DNA from: Rhynchosporium graminicola
Lineage: Eukaryota; Ascomycota; Leotiomycetes; Helotiales; Ploettnerulaceae
Direction: 5' to 3'
Assembly: GCA_900074885.1 (NCBI GenBank)
Contig: FJUW01000074.1
Coordinates: forward strand, 91,865 to 155,864
Length of the DNA: 64,000 nt
Made by a program: the position numbers and the translations under genes. This document shows positions 1-12,198 of this stretch, in pieces (position 1 is the first letter of the stretch; the number at the start of each line of letters is the position of its first letter). The notes beneath the pieces are model-generated. The model saw only the letters and a program-made list of their open reading frames with translations. It did no database searches and was not told the DNA's origin.

Positions 1-1690
1 TGTCATTTCGTACCTCCTGACGATAGTAGAAAGAATGATACGCATCTCCTTCAACGCAAACTGCTGGCCTGGGCAATTTCTTGAACCGGCTGAGAAAGGC
101 ACAAATGCTTTGCGATCGACCTCTTTTCCTTTGTATATTCCAAGCCATCTCTCGGGGACATAGGAATCTGCATCTGGCCAGATCCGAGGATCTTTCATCA
201 CAGCGCCGATACCTGGGGAAACAATTACCTGGTCACGCGTCAGTAGATGAGGATGGTCTGAGATTGCAGACATACGTTTGGAGGGATCTCATAACCTCCT
301 ATCGTAGTGGTTTCTTGCGTCCATCGTGCAAGACCTAAGCAGTCAGAGACGAGATCTAGAACAGCACTGAGTTGAGCTTACCAGTAACCAAGATTGGGCG
401 CAGCCTCATGCTTTCATTGATACAAGCGTTCAGGTACGGCAGCTCTTGCGTGTTAGCAAACGTAATTGAGTCGTGCTTCGACGGGAAAGCAGAAATTATC
501 TCAGCGACCAATTTCTCCATCGTAGCTGGGTTGTTCAAAAGAAGAAGATACGTATGCGTGAGCGTCACAGCCGATGTATCACTCCCAGCAACCATGAATA
601 GAGCCATTTCCTCGTGAATATGCAGGTGAGAAAAGGCAATCGGATCAGCATCATTGGTCTCCACGAATATTTGAACGAGGTCTTTCTTCGGCGGGCCTAT
701 TTCCGATCGACGTTTCGCGATTATTCCGTCTATCATGCTCTTGAAATCTTCAGATTCGATTGGCGGAACGAATGGGAGATATTTAAGAAATGGAAATTGT
801 GCGTCGATAGCAGCGCGCTTTAGACGATGGTGGAACATATTCTTGAGCCTTTTGTCGTTCGAGGAGACAAGATTGAAAGATCCTCCAAACGATGATGCGG
901 ACATGATATCCTATATCGTCATTTCAGCAAGCATATCCCCTTTGTAAAATTATGAGGGATTATACCTACAAATGACAGGTTTCCCATCATGTTAGACATG
1001 TCCACTACGCAGTACCCATTTCCTCCCGAGCACTCTTCATCAAGCCAGTGCGCAAACACCTGAACGCATTCCTTGACGAGGGGTTCCAAGGAATTCAGAT
1101 AACTTATCGAAAAGCCAGGAGACAAAAGACGTCTCTAGGATAATCTTCAGCATAACGTAACTCGCATCTGATTTGATTCTTACTTTTTGCTTATACTTGA
1201 CTTTGTCGGTCTCAGTAATAAGACTCGTCACATCGGGATGCAGACGGATTGACTTGTAAATAGGAGCTTTGACCAAATCATCCTCAACCAAGATCTGCTG
1301 CACTGCGTTTCTATCCCTGAATACGACATCTCTGGGACCTTTGCACGTGTCAGTACTGTAACAACATTATCAATCACACATGATCCACCAGACCCCCACC
1401 ATGAACCAGACCAGAAACGAAGGAAGCTCGTAGATCCCGAGAGTGCCTTCCTTACCGGTGCGAACAACATCTCCATATCTCTCGAACATGCCAGGGAGAC
1501 TGTTCATGGCGTTGCCGGTGATCTGTTCGATCATCCATGGCAGCGGTGTTATTGCGTTGAGAATTGGCCCAGGAATCTTAGACAGCGGACCAGTGAAGGC
1601 CAATTTCAAGGCGAGGACAACTCTGCGCAGCAGCTCTGCAGCCACGAGCCACAGCACCAGCGAAGCGTAAGAAGCCATGGGGAAAGGCAA
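1..1690 (-). CDS. cytochrome P450 monooxygenase, 3' end outside window
   Basis: Membrane-anchored fungal P450; substrate unknown. Six exons on the minus strand join in one frame: 1690-1456, 1338-1184, 1134-970, 910-382, 334-276 and 228 to beyond base 1. The N-terminus has a hydrophobic anchor followed by the proline-rich hinge KIPGP. The I-helix oxygen-binding motif AGSDTS is present (about nt 560-595), the K-helix ExxR appears as ESMR (about nt 400), and the haem-binding loop FSAGSRNCPG with its cysteine ligand lies near nt 70-100. All diagnostic motifs are intact, so the enzyme looks functional; only the last part of the protein is missing at the window edge. An internal ATG at 1678 is an alternative start. 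Its neighbour is a kelch protein and no other secondary-metabolism genes are visible, so I cannot assign a pathway. Confidence 0.9.
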
Positions 1691-3028
1691 GCGGGACGTA
1701 AATTATTCAGTCGGGTCAGGTCTCGGATGCTGGTGTCAAGTGTCGAGCGTTAAGTCAGATACGAAGGACGTGGCAGGTACAGCCGACGACGAGCCAAAGG
1801 AAGTCCTGTAAGCAGAAGCTTTGGTCGGAATTGCTGGGAGAGACCAATGTAATACTGTTTATTACATGAGATGTAAGGATCTTCAGCCTTACGATCTTAC
1901 ACTTGGCATGCGTGTGCGTGTGCGTGTGCGTGTGCGGAACTGAACGACCGTCGACTGCGATGACCTTGGCTGGAGAGCAACAGGTTCTGTCGATTGGTAT
2001 CAATTTCACTGGTCGAGGGAATATACGATGAAACACTAGAACAGCGGGCTGTTGCTGCTGCTGCTGCTGCTGCACTGCCTGACGGCTCGTGCGGGAATTC
2101 CGCTACACTACACTACCTAATCGTCGTCGATTCCCGCTTCTCTCCTTTGGAGAATCGGCCGGTGCATTTGGCATGTATGATTGCCTGAACGCCCACCTAA
2201 ATAAAGCCTCGCCTATCGCCAAGCCAACTAACTTGCCACCAAAAATGGATTAGCGAGGCTTCTTCACTTCACTTCATCAACATGAGGTGTTTGTTATATA
2301 AACCAAACCGGCTAAATTTGTGAAATAATTGTTTCCTTTGTGACTACGTAATGTACGACAGACGTATTCTACAGTGTAGTAGGGGTGTCACAAAGTGAGA
2401 TGATACCCTAAAGACGATATGCATATAACTCTAACCGCTCATCAAAAGTGAAATATGACTCCTAACTGAAAGTTCCTTGATCAAGGTAACATGCTATTCG
2501 CTCAAGTCTGGCCTTGGATTCGGGAGTCCTTTTGGTGGCTGCCGCAAAGCCCGCCCTGGGCCGTATGCACCCCACAAGCATTCATGCAACCTGACATCCT
2601 AAATATTCGGACATCCTAGGTACTCGTATACAGAGTCTGCAGCTGGAGGCAAGAGAGGTTCCGACGATTACCGTACAGTTCCAGTTACAAACGACGGCTC
2701 ACGCTTTCCATGGCGTTCAAATTAAAAGATATGGTACCTGAAGGATATGTTACCTGAAGGATATGGTACCATATGGTACCTGAAGGGATCGAGCATCGAT
2801 AATTATTCTCACATCTTTCACAAACAGATCTTAATCCTTTGAATTTACAATCAATATTTTCGTACAAACGCCTTTTTCGCCCATTTGCAATCATACAGCA
2901 TCACTCATTACTACCTTATCTTGGTTACACTTATCTTCTTTCATATATAACAGTCCCACTTCCTTCACACTTCTCAATTCCCCCGTATGACTCTGCCCGG
3001 TTGCGGGGAAAGAGTGCTAGTTCACACG
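1691..3028. other. intergenic region, short repeats only
   Basis: No coding sequence is supported between the P450 start and the kelch gene's stop codon. It holds a GTGTGC-type microsatellite at about 1910-1935, a CTG run at 2053-2073 and a 16-bp tandem repeat with a palindrome near 2731-2788. Confidence 0.6.
2731..2788. repeat. 16-bp tandem repeat with embedded perfect palindrome
   Basis: Units of the form ATGGTACCTGAAGGAT recur at 2731, 2747 (one change) and 2773, with a shortened copy at 2763. The junction makes a perfect 16-bp palindrome, GGTACCATATGGTACC, at 2765-2780. Function unknown. Confidence 0.7.
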
Positions 3029-5080
3029 TCAAGGAGAGTAAAAAGTCTGGTTCGTAGCAACGAGTTTCCTCCCTCCTTTTCCAAGACTGGAATACGTCGG
3101 CGCAGGCGAGACCTGACCTCCATACCCATGAGGACTGACATCATCAGCTTGCACATTGTTATAGCTCGGATGCGGCGAAAGTGAGGGCGATATGTGATGC
3201 GGACTTGGAGGATTATTATCGAGCATCTGGTGGATCGTGATAGCATCGGGGTTGACTTTCTGCATTTGCATTTCGTAATTGTTCACTGATAGTTCTACTG
3301 GGGGTGCGTTTGTAGCCAGCTGGTATGATTGTTGGTGTTCCCCTTGATCTGAGTATGGGGTTGTTGGATTTCGAAGAGGGAGGTGGGAATATGTTGGTGC
3401 CGGGTTGGTTGCTATTTCTGCTGGGAGAGGATCACCTGGATCTGCGTGTTTCTTCCTGTGTCGATGTATTAAGCAACAACCTGCCAGGAGTAAGGCGAGG
3501 AGGAGGATAAGACCGCCGATCGCGATTCCGACGATAGCACCCGTAGACAAGAGGTGTGGAGATTCAGGGTTCGGAGGGGCTGAAGTTACATGCACGAGAC
3601 TCCGAGTTGGAGATCGGACTGCAACTGAGGCTTTCTGAGCAAAATAGACGCCGAGATCACCGTTATCAAACCCAGCGGATGGCGCAGTTGCTGTGGCGCC
3701 CCCAAGAGATCTGTAATTAAGTTAGCGCGGCAATTTTGGGGAGCTTTGGCGTGCTCACGAGCCTCCTACAACAGAAATAATTTCCGGGGGGACGACGTAT
3801 GATGTGATGTTCAGGGAGTAACCTTTCCACATTTTGCCACTGTTCTTCCCAAGATCTAAGTTGTGAGTTCCCCAAACCGAGGGACTATCACAATCATCGC
3901 CCAGGGGGAATGTTCCTCCAATAATGAGCATTTGGCCGCCCACGACATTGCAAGACAGAGAGTGGTGGGGTTTTCCCCCGGCCGAACTTTCCCACCATTT
4001 TATCCATTTGAAAGATGGCATGGTGAGTATGTAAACGTCATCAAATCCACTTGAGTTGGCACCGAATCCCATGCCTCCGTATAGGTAGCTATAAAGCATC
4101 AGTCACAACTTTGACTTTTCTTACATTGCAACTTACATGTTATAAGAAGACTGATCTGGGGCCCATACAGCACCCGCACAGAACTTCCTCCTTGATGATG
4201 GGACGTCACCGCCGGCTGTTTGGGTGTACCATTTTGAACTTCGGATGTCGTATATGTGTATCATAGACATTGGAGCTGCAAGTGTTGTGCCGTTGTTGAG
4301 TGGCGCAGTGAGGCCTCCAAAATACACCAGAAGGCCATCGTCACTAGCCGGAACATACAACATCACTCCTTCTGCCCTGGGGATGGAATCCGCTGGCCCA
4401 GTACTGTTCGTCCAGTCATTGGTGTCCATATTGTATTTGATCAAGGAGTTCGTTGCCAAAGGAGTTCCCGGCCATCCCGGCACAGAATTACTGCTCAGCC
4501 ATCCCCCCAAGATAAATCCCTGGCCTAATTTTGATATTGCAACCCAGCCTCCGTATGAGACACTCTGTATTGGCTTATTGGGTGGTCCAACTTGCTGCCA
4601 GTCGTCGAGAAGAGTATCATACGCCAGAAGATTCGGTGTGTTTGGCGAGATGTTGTAGTAATCGCCTCCGAACAGATAGAACTTTTTATTGACATCGTCT
4701 TGCCAAAGTGCCGCACCACTGACACTGGGCATCGAGGCATTCTTAGTTAAATTTGAGTAAAGCTTCGGTACCTCGATCCCCGGAGGGCTGCTGTTGAGAT
4801 CCTGGAAAACAAGCCATGTGTCTGTAGTTTAACATATCAGATCTGAGAGCCGAAGCGAATTCTGTCACTGCACAAAAAATTAATGCGACTGTAACTTACT
4901 TGTGTAATTATTGCGGTTTTGAGAAATCGGATTCCAATTCACCAGACCCCCATCGATGTACAGCCTTCGATCTATCACTGCTGTCTGATGCCCAAATCGC
5001 CGGCAAAAATCTTTCGATGGGTCTTTTTGCTGGAGTGAAAGACTCACAAACAGAAGCAGAAGTCCGATTATCGCCTTCAT
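3029..5080 (-). CDS. kelch-repeat single-pass membrane protein
   Basis: Predicted secreted beta-propeller protein anchored by one membrane segment; function unknown. Four exons (5080-4900, 4821-4137, 4088-3759, 3710-3029) give 625 residues. Residues 1 to about 17 form a signal peptide. The ectodomain has kelch-type repeats with GG doublets followed by spaced aromatic residues (FGGDYYN, LGGW, YFGG, YLYGGMGFG, IIGGTF) and several N-x-S/T glycosylation sites. A single transmembrane helix lies at about 456-480 and is followed by basic residues (HRHRKKH), so the proline-, serine- and tyrosine-rich tail of about 140 residues should face the cytoplasm. Similar kelch-TM proteins are common in filamentous fungi, where they are mostly uncharacterised. 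Start chosen because it gives a clean signal peptide; the open frame upstream lacks one. Confidence 0.88.
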
Positions 5081-7244
5081 CTTGCTTGACCGGATATCAA
5101 GCCAAGCCCTCGAGTCTTCAGATTGCGGTCCACCAAGTCTGACAAAGCGGTGAGGCCGCCAGATCGATTGTTGTTTGTCATGCAAAATCTGACCAGACCT
5201 GTCCTCTTCTCTCCTTGTCTCAAATACAGACAACGAGCTTCGGCAAGAAATCTTTAACGAAGATTGTGGTTGTAGTCCCTGGAGATCAACACGATCGTGA
5301 TTGAGTACCGACTTTGGAAACCTTAGATAGTCAGAAGGGAGAAACCCCAGGACGGCTCTCCCGGGCACGATATCTCCCAGATTATTGGTAGCACAACCAG
5401 AGTCCCGACTATGGGCTGACACGTACATAGTCTTGAAGAAGGCTGAATCCTGCCCCCCGAGTCACTGACATCTCGGCAGTCCGTACCTTAACAGGTAAGG
5501 ATTCTCAGTGGTCGAGTGTAAACTCGTGGCTGGCATTTGTTAGTTATTCACTGGACGAACTCGAAGCTCCGGCATCTGCGAATGGAGCTGCACTGCTGTG
5601 TCACACGAGTTGGCAAATGGGAATGCTAAACCAGGGTGCCGCTGAAGGATGACTACCTACACAGGAGATGTCGTGGAACGGCATTCAGATGAGGGATAAG
5701 GCAGGAGGTACAGAGGACTTTCGTACTTCAGTGTGTCAAACCTGTCGACGGGCCATATTCGTGGTGCACAGGACGTACATAATACGAAATTGGACGAGTT
5801 TTGTTTGGATCATGGGAACGAGAAAGGCTTGTCTGTGGGCGCTGGGTAGTCACCAATCCCAAGGCAAAGAAAGGTTCATCGTTGCAGACTTCCGAACGCC
5901 TCAAGATGCATTTTGAGGGAATAAAAGCCATTACACGTACGGATGTCGTCTATGGGATTTTTCGTGATTCGAGCTCCAGTCTTCGAGTTTCGGATTGAAA
6001 GCTTGTACAGGAAGTGAAGTGCTCACAGCGGGAAGCACGGTATATTGCTAGCGGGACTTCATCGAATCAGGATAACAGATTCGTTGTCATCTTTGATAAG
6101 CGCACCTCAGCTCCATAGTAATCGACGGAATCGCCGGGAGATCCTACGGCTGGGCCTCTTCGTGAGGCTGTGAGGGAGGGAGGGAACGCACGATCAAGAA
6201 GACAAACGAAGCTTCACGTGATCGATAGGCTGAACGGTTCTTTCTTGCATAAGGGTAGCACCTAGCAATTCCCCGACCATTCACTTTGAGCGGCGTATCT
6301 CATCTTCCTAGACCACGACTATGACAGGAGCGAGGCGGCAAGGTTTAGACATAGGTCCGACCCTTAGGTTCATAAAACGTGATCGTCTGCTCTGATTGTT
6401 GAGGCCATACTCTACTTACTGTATTGAGTCACCGCTTTCGGGCAGAATACTTATATTAGGCAATCACAGGTACAGCGACAGCCAGATATCAGTGTCTGGC
6501 TCAACTTTCTGCGAGATAGTCGAACCCGCCTCAGATGTAAACCTGCTCTGCTCATTCGATCATCGTCTATTCTCAACCAATACCTTAATCAGATCCCCGT
6601 CTAGACTGGCAGAGATATACGTCGAGCAGCGACCAAGTAATGTTTTATTCTCGGCTCGGCTCGGTCTACGAAATCGAAAGTATCAAATGCTGCGAGCCAG
6701 AGCCCTTCTGGGAAGGAAGAAGCAAAGAAGTCACAGATAGAGCCTGAATAGGTTCCATTCCAGACTACAACTTCCAGCTTTGACCATTCCCCACCAAAGG
6801 GTCGTCTGGTAAAGCTGCTCTCGGAAAGGAAGGTATAAGTGAAACGAGCCCAGTCCTTCTTGACACCACTACTTGTCATGATCAAGAAAGCCGTAGAAGA
6901 ACTTGAGAAAATCGTCGAGACGTCCTCGGAGCGACCAAAGGGCTCTAATGCAAAGAGGCAGAAGAAGAAAGGTGCGGAGTGCATCACCGCCTCCAGGTCT
7001 TGAGCCGAGGCGAAGTCCAGAGACGGACGGGAGTCATGAAATATTCACCACAAGAAGCGCATCGAATATCCTGTAAGGAATCCTACCATTTCCAGCGGAT
7101 GCTTCTCTTGTTGCCGGGAAGTCACTACGCATGGCGATGGCCAAACAAGCCTAGTATCAATTCGAGCCTACTGACTTGGATCATCTTCTTCACTTTGCCA
7201 ACGGGAGAATCTATGATACTTCTGAGCATGGAAGTAAGATGATA
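5081..7244. other. intergenic region, no supported gene
   Basis: About 2.2 kb between the kelch gene start and the HET relic. Open frames of 60-130 codons occur on both strands but none shows a recognisable domain or plausible splicing. It probably holds the kelch promoter and decayed sequence upstream of the HET relic. Confidence 0.5.
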
Positions 7245-7440
7245 TCTCGTGGAGCACACGTGGCTGGACGTTCCAGGAGGATTTGTATTTGACTCAGAGA
7301 CTGATTTTCGTTGACGATTGAATAGAATGGCATTGCTTGGAGGGCAAATTGCAGCTCGCAGAACAGTTTGAAGGTGATGGAATTGTGTTGGCCGGCGCAG
7401 AGCAGCCGATACTGAACGACGCACCAAATCCATGCAAGTA
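7245..7440 (+). pseudogene. HET-domain protein relic
   Basis: In one plus-strand frame this stretch encodes the conserved end of a HET (heterokaryon incompatibility) domain: STRGWTFQEDL, then TQRLIFVDD, an in-frame TGA, then IEWHC. RGWTxQE...R.L.F....WEC is the hallmark of that family. The TGA sits where a CGA or similar codon would be expected, as a single C-to-T change would produce. Upstream the same frame has several stops, and the frame ends at 7440, so only a fragment survives. Intact HET proteins trigger cell death on fusion of unlike strains; this copy cannot make a full domain. Confidence 0.6.
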
Positions 7441-8355
7441 AGCTTTCTTAAATCTTAGCCTTACTTGGAGCTGTATCGTCCTCTTTGTAGAGAACCAGTC
7501 GTTATGTTTTCAACTGTTCAATATCCTGCCAATTGGGAAAAACTGATGAGATCTTGCTTTCGAAGATGAAAGCGGTGATACATGTTGACTCTCCTCGCTT
7601 ACGCTACTAAATTTAGACCGGGAGACTGATTTGCTGTCTTCAGTACATCGCTTTGGAGTTTTGCAGCTGTAATAATGAATCACTTCTCCCGAACTCGTGA
7701 ATCATGACTTCACACGTACATGATTTCTCATGGGGCCCAGATCATGAGACTGTGGAAATGAGTGGAACGAAATGCGTCAGGAAAAGGTCATACTAGGTTT
7801 TCGTAAGCAATCATTTGATTTCCTACTTCTACGAAGATATTTTTCCCATTATTACCCTTCTTCTCCGTAGAAGGTTGGAGTTCATGAGAACTGTGTTCTC
7901 AGATCCTAGTAAGCAGCAGAAGAGCCCAGATTCTCATGTCAGGTTTCCTTTTAGCTTTTCCATAGAGAGAAAAAGGTTCGACGCGCTTGGTAGTTATGCG
8001 GTCGTTGATTTCATACTGCCTAAGCCTTGGCCTCCTCTGGTGGAGACTGATTTCGGGAGTAGTAGCTGGGAGAAGGGTGCAGGTTACAGGCAGTTGAGTG
8101 GTGAAGATCGGGGTTGAGATGCAAATTCTAGCCAGACAGGAGGAGCCAAGCCGAGTCCAATGTGAAATTCAGCTCGCGATTGCGCAGCCCATGACTTTCA
8201 GACTTTAAAAAAAAAAAAGCCAAGCCGAGATGAGAGACACGTTTAGAAACGAAGCTGTGATCGAAATGGGGGCATATTAGACGGAGTGAGGTGCATTTTC
8301 ATACGTCTATAAGCTAATTTTATCTATCCCAATTCCACGGCTTCTCATATACACA
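7441..8355. other. intergenic region
   Basis: No gene recognised. A short poly-A run is at about 8207-8218. The part next to 8356 should be the 3' untranslated region of the chorismate synthase gene. Confidence 0.5.
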
Positions 8356-9682
8356 CTACTTTTCCGCCTGCTCTTCTCCCCCGACCACCGGCTTCGTCGC
8401 CAGCTTATTCTGCTTCAGCGGCGGCAATAGATTCCTCGTGACCTGTCTCGATTGCTGCGCCATCAAAGAATCTATGATAACCAACGATGCCATTGCCTCA
8501 ACAATCGGCACCGCCCTCGGCACCACACACGGATCATGTCTTCCCTTGGCTTCCAAAACCCCTCCCTCATCTCCATCGTACGTAGCGGTATTTTGCGCCT
8601 TTCCAATCGTAGCGGCTGGCTTGAATCCGACACGGAAGTATATTGGTGCGCCGTTTGTGATTCCTCCCTGGATACCACCTGAGTTGTTGGTTTTGGTCGT
8701 GAGTCTTGGGCGGGGAACGCCGTTCTTCGATGCGCCGGTCTCCATGGGCGGTACGACGGGTGCGACGACGAAGGCATCGTTGTGTATTGAGCCTGGGACC
8801 TCACAGCCGCCAAATCCAGAACCGATTTCGAAACCCTTGGACGCCGGTATGCTCAACATGGCGTGTGCGAGCATGGCTTCCATCTTGTCGAAACATGGTT
8901 CGCCCAGCCCAGAAGGCACATTTCTGATCACGCATGTGACTGTTCCTCCAATACTGTCCTCCCTATCTCGAAATTCTGCAATGTGATCTGCCATAACCTT
9001 TGCCGCCTTCTCGTCGGGACACCTCACGGGTACATGTTCGTCGACTTTCTCGCGGGTGATGGTCTCGATCAGGGAGAGGAAAGCTGGATTCGTGGAGGGT
9101 GTCGGATGTTCCACAGTCGCAGGGAACATATGTTTCGCACCGACACTCGTCACAAAAGCCACGATCTCAATCCCATGCGCAAGCTTCAAGTATTTCTCAG
9201 CAATAGCACTAGCAGCCACCCTCCCAATTGTCTCGCGCGCAGAACTCCTTCCTCCACCACTGCTAGCCTTGATGCCGTATTTCTCCAGGTATGTCCAATC
9301 TGCATGACTAGGTCTAGGGTAGAGATCCATAGTCGAGTTCCCGTAGTCCTTTGGCCGCTGGTCTTTGTTACGTACGACCATTGCGATTGGGGTGCCGAGT
9401 GTGATTCCGAATTCTGTGCCGGATTGGATCTCAACTACATCTTGCTCGTTCCGAGGCGTTGTGAGCGCACTTTGGCCTGGTCTGCGTCTGGTCATCTGCG
9501 GTTGGATATCGTCCTCAGTGAGCTCCATTCCGGGAGGTACACCGTCGACGATACATCCTACTGAGCGACAATGCGATTCACCGTAGCTGGGAGGATGTTA
9601 GTTCTTGGGATCGATTGTGAAAGTTCTCAATTGAACTGGGTACATACGTGGTGACCTTGAAATATTGACCGAATGAAGACAT
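8356..9682 (-). CDS. ARO2: chorismate synthase
   Basis: Converts 5-enolpyruvylshikimate-3-phosphate to chorismate, the last shikimate-pathway step, using reduced FMN. Two exons (9682-9648 and 9586-8356) encode 421 residues, normal for the fungal enzyme. The start [17 protein letters not shown] is the family's conserved opening and is restored only by splicing the 61-nt first intron. Further signatures are [41 protein letters not shown], the [11 protein letters not shown] motif and [10 protein letters not shown]. The fungal enzyme is typically bifunctional with its own flavin reductase activity. It is transcribed divergently from the lipoate ligase gene, with a short shared upstream region. 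No damage is visible. Confidence 0.96.
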
Positions 9683-9880
9683 CTTGTGTATCCGAAGTTG
9701 TGATGTTCTGTGCGGTATGAATTAACTTCATCTGGTGTTTAATTTCGTCGCCGATGACTCGTAGAGGGGTTAGAGTTGCAGCGAGCTCGGAGCAGGCGTG
9801 TCTGCAGTAAACGTTCTGGAGGTTTAGCGATGACTTCCTGGAGCTATCAACCGATTTATTTACCTAGGTACTTCTCTTTA
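9683..9880. promoter_or_regulatory. divergent promoter of chorismate synthase and lipoate ligase
   Basis: The two start codons are at most about 200 bp apart, so control elements are probably shared. A TGACTC hexamer at 9755-9760 resembles the core of the Gcn4/CPC1 general amino-acid-control site (TGASTCA, last base differing). That would suit an aromatic amino acid gene, but a single hexamer is weak evidence. Confidence 0.35.
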
Positions 9881-11233
9881 ATGGCTCCCTCGAGGGCCTT
9901 CCAAGGATTCAATTGCCTTTTGCTGACTCGAATACAACCTTTCTACAATCGCAAAGATGCTCGACATTTCTCCGACTTCGCGCGCGCAGTCGCAGACCCT
10001 TCCAATAAATGTCAAGTCTACACTTCTCGAAGTCCAAACCCCTACCTCAACCTCTCAATTGAACACTACATCCTTCAGAAATCCCCCGCAGACTCCACGA
10101 TCCTCTTTCTATACACCAATCGACCCAGCGTAGTCATTGGCCGGAATCAGAATCCCTGGACAGAATGCAATTTGGGAGTTTTACGAAATCAAAGAGGACC
10201 TAGTGTAGGATTGCAAGATGAGAAGCACAAAGTCCAGCTTGTGAGGAGGAGATCTGGCGGAGGAACTGTGTACCATGATGCTGGGAATGTGAATTATAGT
10301 GTTATCATGCCTACGAGCGAGTTCGACAGAGACAAACATGCTGAGATGGTTGGGAGGGCGCTGCGAGAGTTGGGGGTAGAGAAAGTGAGGGTTAATGAAC
10401 GGCATGATATCGTAGTCGACAGGAAGCCTGAGTCGGAGAAGGAAGACAGACCGTTCAAGATTTCGGGATCGGCGTACAAGCTTACGAGAGTGAGATCGCT
10501 GCATCATGGGACCTGTCTGCTAAAGGGCTCAAACATTGGGATCATGTCGGAGCTACTGCATGCTCCTGCGAAGCCTTTCATCACAGCTAAGGGGGTCGAA
10601 AGTGTGAGGTCCAGCGTAACGCAAGTTGATGTCAAGAACGAGCAGTTCGAGGCTGCAGTCAGACATGAGTTTTGGAAAATGTATAGCCATAGCAAAGCTA
10701 TGATGGTGGGTCGAGCCGAAGGCGAGATTCCTGAGATCAAGAAAGGGGTGGAAGAGCTGATGGTCAGTAGTAGAATGAATCTGTGAATGGAAAGAAGCTG
10801 ACGATATTACAGTCAGAGGATTGGACGTATGGTCAGACACCCCCTTTCGAATTCTCGATCAATGAATCCTACGATAGTGCATTTAGCGAATCTTCCAAAT
10901 GGAACTTTCCACAATCCGTAAGTCTTCACGACAGAAACGCCCAGCTTCCTCATTGACCAAAACTCTAAGTTTGAGCTCAAATTCTCCGCAAGGAACGGAG
11001 TCATAAATGAGTTATCCATCTACAAAAAAGGAGTGGGTAATATGATCACGTCCTCGATCAAGGGAAAGAAGTTGCATGAGATCAGGGATTGGAATCTCGT
11101 TCTCGCTGCACCGTTCAAGAAATCATATCCTGAGAAGTCGAGGGACCTCGTCCGAGCCGAAATGGGGAGGAGTTTGAACCGCTTGTTTGGGAATGGGGAT
11201 TTGATGGTTGATGAGTATACAACACGCCGATGA
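9881..11233 (+). CDS. mitochondrial lipoate-protein ligase / lipoyltransferase
   Basis: Attaches lipoyl groups to mitochondrial 2-oxoacid dehydrogenases or glycine cleavage H protein (LplA/Aim22 family). Exons 9881-10762, 10813-10917 and 10970-11233 join in frame for about 416 residues. Family motifs are NPYLNLSIEHYIL near the start, then RPSVVIGRNQNPWTE, RRRSGGGTVYHDAGNVNYS (the lipoyl-AMP-binding loop), KISGSAYKLTR with the conserved lysine, and HHGTCLL. The third exon supplies the small C-terminal domain. The N-terminus looks like a mitochondrial presequence. The frame stays open upstream to ATGs at 9830 and 9776; I prefer 9881 because it leaves room for the divergent promoter, but the longer starts are possible. 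Confidence 0.92.
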
Positions 11234-12198
11234 GGTCCACGATCCGGGACTGCTGTAAAGCAATTGGCCCTCGAGTGTTTGATCCGAGTATGGCTTATTG
11301 ATACTCGTACTCCAAAATCAGACTATCCTCCCTTCGAGATAACTTAACACAGGAATCCGAGAACCACTTCGGGACGATGGATTGCAGCGTAGAATCAGGA
11401 GTGATGAGCTAGAGCGAAGTAATGTTTCTCTTATATAGTATCTAGAGTAGTAGAATCCGTCATCTCAAGGACAGAAGACTAATCCAGGATGCAAGACTTC
11501 ATCGGACCAATAGCGGGTTACTGGAGAAGTGATCTATTATGTTACGAATTTGGAATAGCTACGGAGCCGTCTATTAACAGAACGAAAAGAAAATTACAAC
11601 TTCAAGCCTTCCCAGCGAGTAGGTCTTGGGATCTGCACACTCAGCGACCAATATCAATCTCGGAGATAAGTTTTGTGTCAGAGTTGCCATCGAAGCGAGT
11701 TTCCTTGAATGTTGCCTGAAAGTAAACATTGGATTTGATGATCAACGGCAGGTCCTGGGACAAGGCAACAATATCAAGAATGGAATTATTAAGCTGGTTT
11801 TAGCCCAAACATCGATTTGATTACTTCCAGCCTTCCCTCTTCCTCAGGCTTAGCCTCATCACGCGCATCATCCTTAAAGTGGTTTCGCGTTGTTGTCGCG
11901 CTAGGACACCCGGCTTACAAAAAATGGCAGGGGGAACGCGCCCTAAGTCGCGTCGCTGCAGTACTTGAAGAACCATTCCTGCACACTCCTCATCTTTTCT
12001 ATCAACACCACCTCACACATCACCACTATTTCCTTCTCCTCCGCCTTCCTCGCGTCTTCACTTCCACTCGATCGATTGTGTCAAGGATCACTGCATCTCT
12101 TTGTATCACGAATACAAATCTACGAAAGCAGCAATTCTTGCCACCCCTATCTCTACAACCAAATCCCTATACCCCACCACCGCTACACGTCCGGCATC
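11234..12198. other. intergenic region upstream of ribonucleotide reductase
   Basis: About 1 kb without a supported gene. The small open frame at 11489-11719 shows no domain. The right-hand part, from about 11.85 kb, is the promoter and pyrimidine-rich leader of the ribonucleotide reductase gene. Confidence 0.6.
11860..11956 (+). promoter_or_regulatory. cluster of MCB/SCB-like CGCG motifs in the RNR1 promoter
   Basis: Within 97 bp there are five CGCG cores: ACGCGC at 11861, TTTCGCG at 11883-11889, GTCGCG at 11895, AACGCG at 11935 and GTCGCG at 11948. TTTCGCG is the complement of the SBF/MBF consensus CGCGAAA. Ribonucleotide reductase genes in yeasts are G1/S-regulated by MBF through such sites, so the cluster is a plausible cell-cycle element about 250-340 bp before the start codon. 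Confidence 0.45.

Noticed and set aside
6601..6987. 128-codon minus-strand frame with a hydrophobic start
   Set aside because: No recognisable domain and it lies over the upstream side of the HET relic; probably a chance frame.
8438..9564. Long plus-strand frames opposite chorismate synthase (182 and 233 codons)
   Set aside because: They are antisense shadows of a strongly conserved, GC-biased coding exon and show no protein features of their own.
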